From positions 1,054,001-1,118,000 of the forward strand of contig NW_026944385.1 in the NCBI RefSeq assembly GCF_033439725.1: a stretch of DNA of 64,000 nucleotides. Reading direction: 5' to 3'. Position 1 is the first letter of the stretch. Each line of letters starts with the position of its first letter. Source of the DNA: Neurospora tetraspora (Eukaryota; Ascomycota; Sordariomycetes; Sordariales; Sordariaceae). Shown in pieces: positions 61,866-64,000 of this stretch. Made by a program: the position numbers and the translations under genes. Under the pieces are notes generated by a model. It made no database searches, was not told where the DNA came from, and saw only the letters and a program-made list of their open reading frames with translations.

Positions 61866-64000
61866 AATCCCTTGCCTTGCTCTTATCACCATGTCCATAA
61901 ACTTCTTTCCATCATCAATGCTAGTACTTCTGACCCATTCTGGCATGTTAACGCAAGATTTCTTATCTATAACATACCAACTCCACTGCTCATCAAAGCT
62001 ACCTCGCAAGAGAACTTTGAATAATGGTTCAACAAACGGCCCATTAAGAAGGGTAGTGTAAAATTCCTTATATCTTCTTAATAGAGCCTCTGCTAAGTCG
62101 CCTACACGTTCGGATTCCAGTAACAATGCTAGGGCCGTAAGGAGCTCGTCGGATAAGTTGGACTGGGCTTGCAAGACACGTAAGGCAGCCTCTCTAACAC
62201 TCCAGTCCTCGTCTTCTAGACGTGCTACTACAGCCGTAAAGAGCTCGTCGGATAAGCTGGACTGGGCTTGCAAGACATGTAAGGCAGCCCATCTAACACT
62301 CCAGTCCTCGTCTTCTAGACGTGCTATTACAGCCGTAAGGAGCTTGTCGGATAAGCTGGACTGGGCTTTCAAGACATATGAGGCAGCCTTTCTAACATCC
62401 CCATTCTCGTCTCCTAAACGTGCTACTACAGCCGTAAGGAGCTTGTCGGATAAGCTGGACTGGGCTTGCAACGCATGCAAGATATCCGTCTTCCAAGCTG
62501 TAGATTCGCCTTCTCCTAGCTCAGAAGCTATTAGATTGGCGATGGGTGGCGGGATTGTTGGTCATTTTGCTACCGACTCAAGAATTCTGATCTTTTCATC
62601 GATCCCTACTTCCTGCATGGTGTCCAACAAAGCTGACTCTGGAAATTCCACCTCGCTTGCTAGACGTGTTTTGCCTCTGAATTTGTATTCAAAAAGTAGC
62701 CACTTTTTTAGCTCGACTTCCAGCCTCTTTCGCAGTGACATCTCCGTCGACACTTCGCTCAAACAATGCATAACCAGCCGTTGGTGTGTAGGACCTAACA
62801 AATCATGCGGTTCATCCTCGATCGCTTGGAAGAACTTCTCTGCCTTGCCCTCGGCATCAAGCAAGCCGGCAACAAAGCGCCATAGGGTGTCGTAACGGAC
62901 TGTGTATTTGTTCTCGCGAAGAAACTGGATAACCTCGATGGGAGTTGTATTTTCATTCTTCTGACCATTGAGTTCCAGGTATTGGAGGCGCTTGTTAGCC
63001 TTCCATTGCCGTACAAAATACCTAGCCGCAAAGTACTCTTGGTAGGTCAGATGTAGAAAGTGATAGGTTCGGTGGCTGGTTTTCATCAAGAAATCTGATG
63101 TTCGGAGAAAGGAGAGGTGCGGCATGGTCTTACTGGGTAAGAAACCGGGTAAGATGTCGGCAAAGTGGTGCAATATTTGGTCGATATGTCTTGAGTCGAA
63201 TTCAATTGTAGCTTTCTGCAACCCAGTAAAAGCAAGGATCTCTAGAAACAAAATCTCAGTTGAAACGAGATTTTCAATTTCGGTCCAACCAGACTCTTGG
63301 ATGTAAGCTGCTTCCACTAGCTCGTTGTCGTGCTTCTTGCCTAACCGTAGGATATCCTTTCTCCATAGACTTTGATCGATGGCTTGATAAACATTCGTCA
63401 TAGTGTTAAGTTCCGAGCTGGAATTAATACTTCCATTCCAGGCGAAACAAAGCGCATCTAGCTGGATTGGGATCCGCATAAGGCCTTGAAGAAGGCTGCG
63501 AGCTTTTAGGAATGACTGAACGCGGACAGCTGTGTCTGAGTATTCGGTGAAAACCTTGTTGATATAAGCCTCCACTTGGTTTGGATAGAACCCGATCGTT
63601 TCCAATTCGAGATGCAGGCCAGCCAGACCAGCCAGAGGCTTGCCGTACGGCCGGGAGGTGATGATGACGTTCGGCTGATCTAGCAACACATCAAGGAAGC
63701 TAGACATACCACCTTCGCCCAAGCCTTGCGATACCTCGTCTAGGCCATCAAGGAGAAATAAAGTCCTGCTCCTCTTCTCCGGTGCATCGAGCAATGTGTT
63801 GTATAATGCTTGGGCAAGGTCCTCTCTGCAATTCGACATGGAGAAATATTCATGAATAAAGAGGTCGGTAAAGCGGTAATCAGCCCGGCGTCTGTCTTCC
63901 AGCTTCAGATTCCGCAGAGGTACCCAGAGTACACGGTCGAATAATTCAGTCCATTTGGGCCATTCGCCACGCATAAACGAATAGACAATCTTCTTACACA
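61797..64000 (-). CDS. NACHT-HEAT NLR receptor, 5' end outside window, with TGA
   Basis: Fungal NOD-like receptor of the kind used in non-self recognition. The right edge cuts just after the P-loop (CKKIVYSF follows directly). Walker B is LFLLDGLDEV, followed by VIITSRPYG (sensor 1) and the FLHLTYQEYFAARYFV winged-helix motif, all intact. After position 62565 comes TGA (62564-62562) between VAK and PTIPPPIA; the same frame then continues for 255 codons with four near-identical HEAT-like units of 30 residues (ALQAQSSLSDKLLTAVVARL, DED.SVR.AAL) and a C-terminal domain. CGA-to-TGA (Arg to stop) would explain the break. The final 23 codons (after RARQGI) come from the LTR at 61444-61865, so the original C-terminus is lost. 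Probably a recent pseudogene, or truncated at the TGA. Confidence 0.88.

Overview
The window is nuclear DNA of a filamentous ascomycete (Pezizomycotina; a Sordariomycete is likely but not proven). The evidence is short GT..AG introns with CTAAC/CTGAC-like branch sites, HET-domain and NACHT/NB-ARC genes, a fungal LysM protein beside a GH18 chitinase, a GH71 mutanase, fungus-specific families (DUF3632-like, DUF7580-like), and AT-rich stretches and relic copies carrying C-to-T/G-to-A changes of the kind made by repeat-induced point mutation (RIP).

Layout. 0-5 kb: the 5' half of a cytochrome P450 (minus, running off the left edge), divergent from a BAHD-type acyltransferase, which may be the edge of a secondary-metabolism cluster; then the mitochondrial phosphate carrier (4 exons). 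5-10 kb: gene-poor, with an orphan ORF, an intron-containing tRNA-Leu(CAG), and a nest of repeats (a RIPed relic of the JmjC gene, a SINE-like insertion with 14-bp target duplication, a solo LTR, AT-rich DNA and a 115-bp element). 10.8-19 kb: a DUF3632-like gene, a long GH71 alpha-1,3-glucanase gene with a repeat in one intron and two lesions, and an ankyrin fragment. 21-28 kb: a HET-domain gene, a second copy of the 214-bp element, a Gln/Gly-rich fragment, AT-rich DNA and a 5'-truncated aspartic protease. 28.8-39.6 kb: an LRR/F-box-like protein, then a divergent pair made of a multi-LysM secreted protein and a very long hevein-GH18 chitinase with an in-frame TAG. 39.6-51.3 kb: accessory DNA with NLR pieces (TPR, STAND N-terminus, NB-ARC/TPR), minisatellites, solo LTRs and an intact intronless JmjC-dioxygenase-like gene lying between inverted copies of a telomere-like repeat. 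51.8-54.3 kb: a second HET gene. 54-64 kb: a gene-poor stretch, a DUF7580-like gene, a small Cys-rich ORF, more LTR sequence, and a NACHT-HEAT NLR cut by the right edge.

Working together: the LysM protein and the chitinase share one 951-bp intergenic region and both handle chitin; the P450 and acyltransferase likewise share a divergent promoter. HET, NACHT/NB-ARC and DUF7580 genes are typical of fungal non-self recognition loci. A recurring theme is light decay: five otherwise well-preserved genes (GH71, GH18, DUF7580, NACHT-HEAT and the aspartic protease) each carry only one or two disabling changes, several explicable by single C-to-T or G-to-A transitions. The most unusual object is the JmjC gene: it has an intact catalytic triad, sits among repeats, and has a mutated second copy 40 kb away, which suggests multiplication within the genome.
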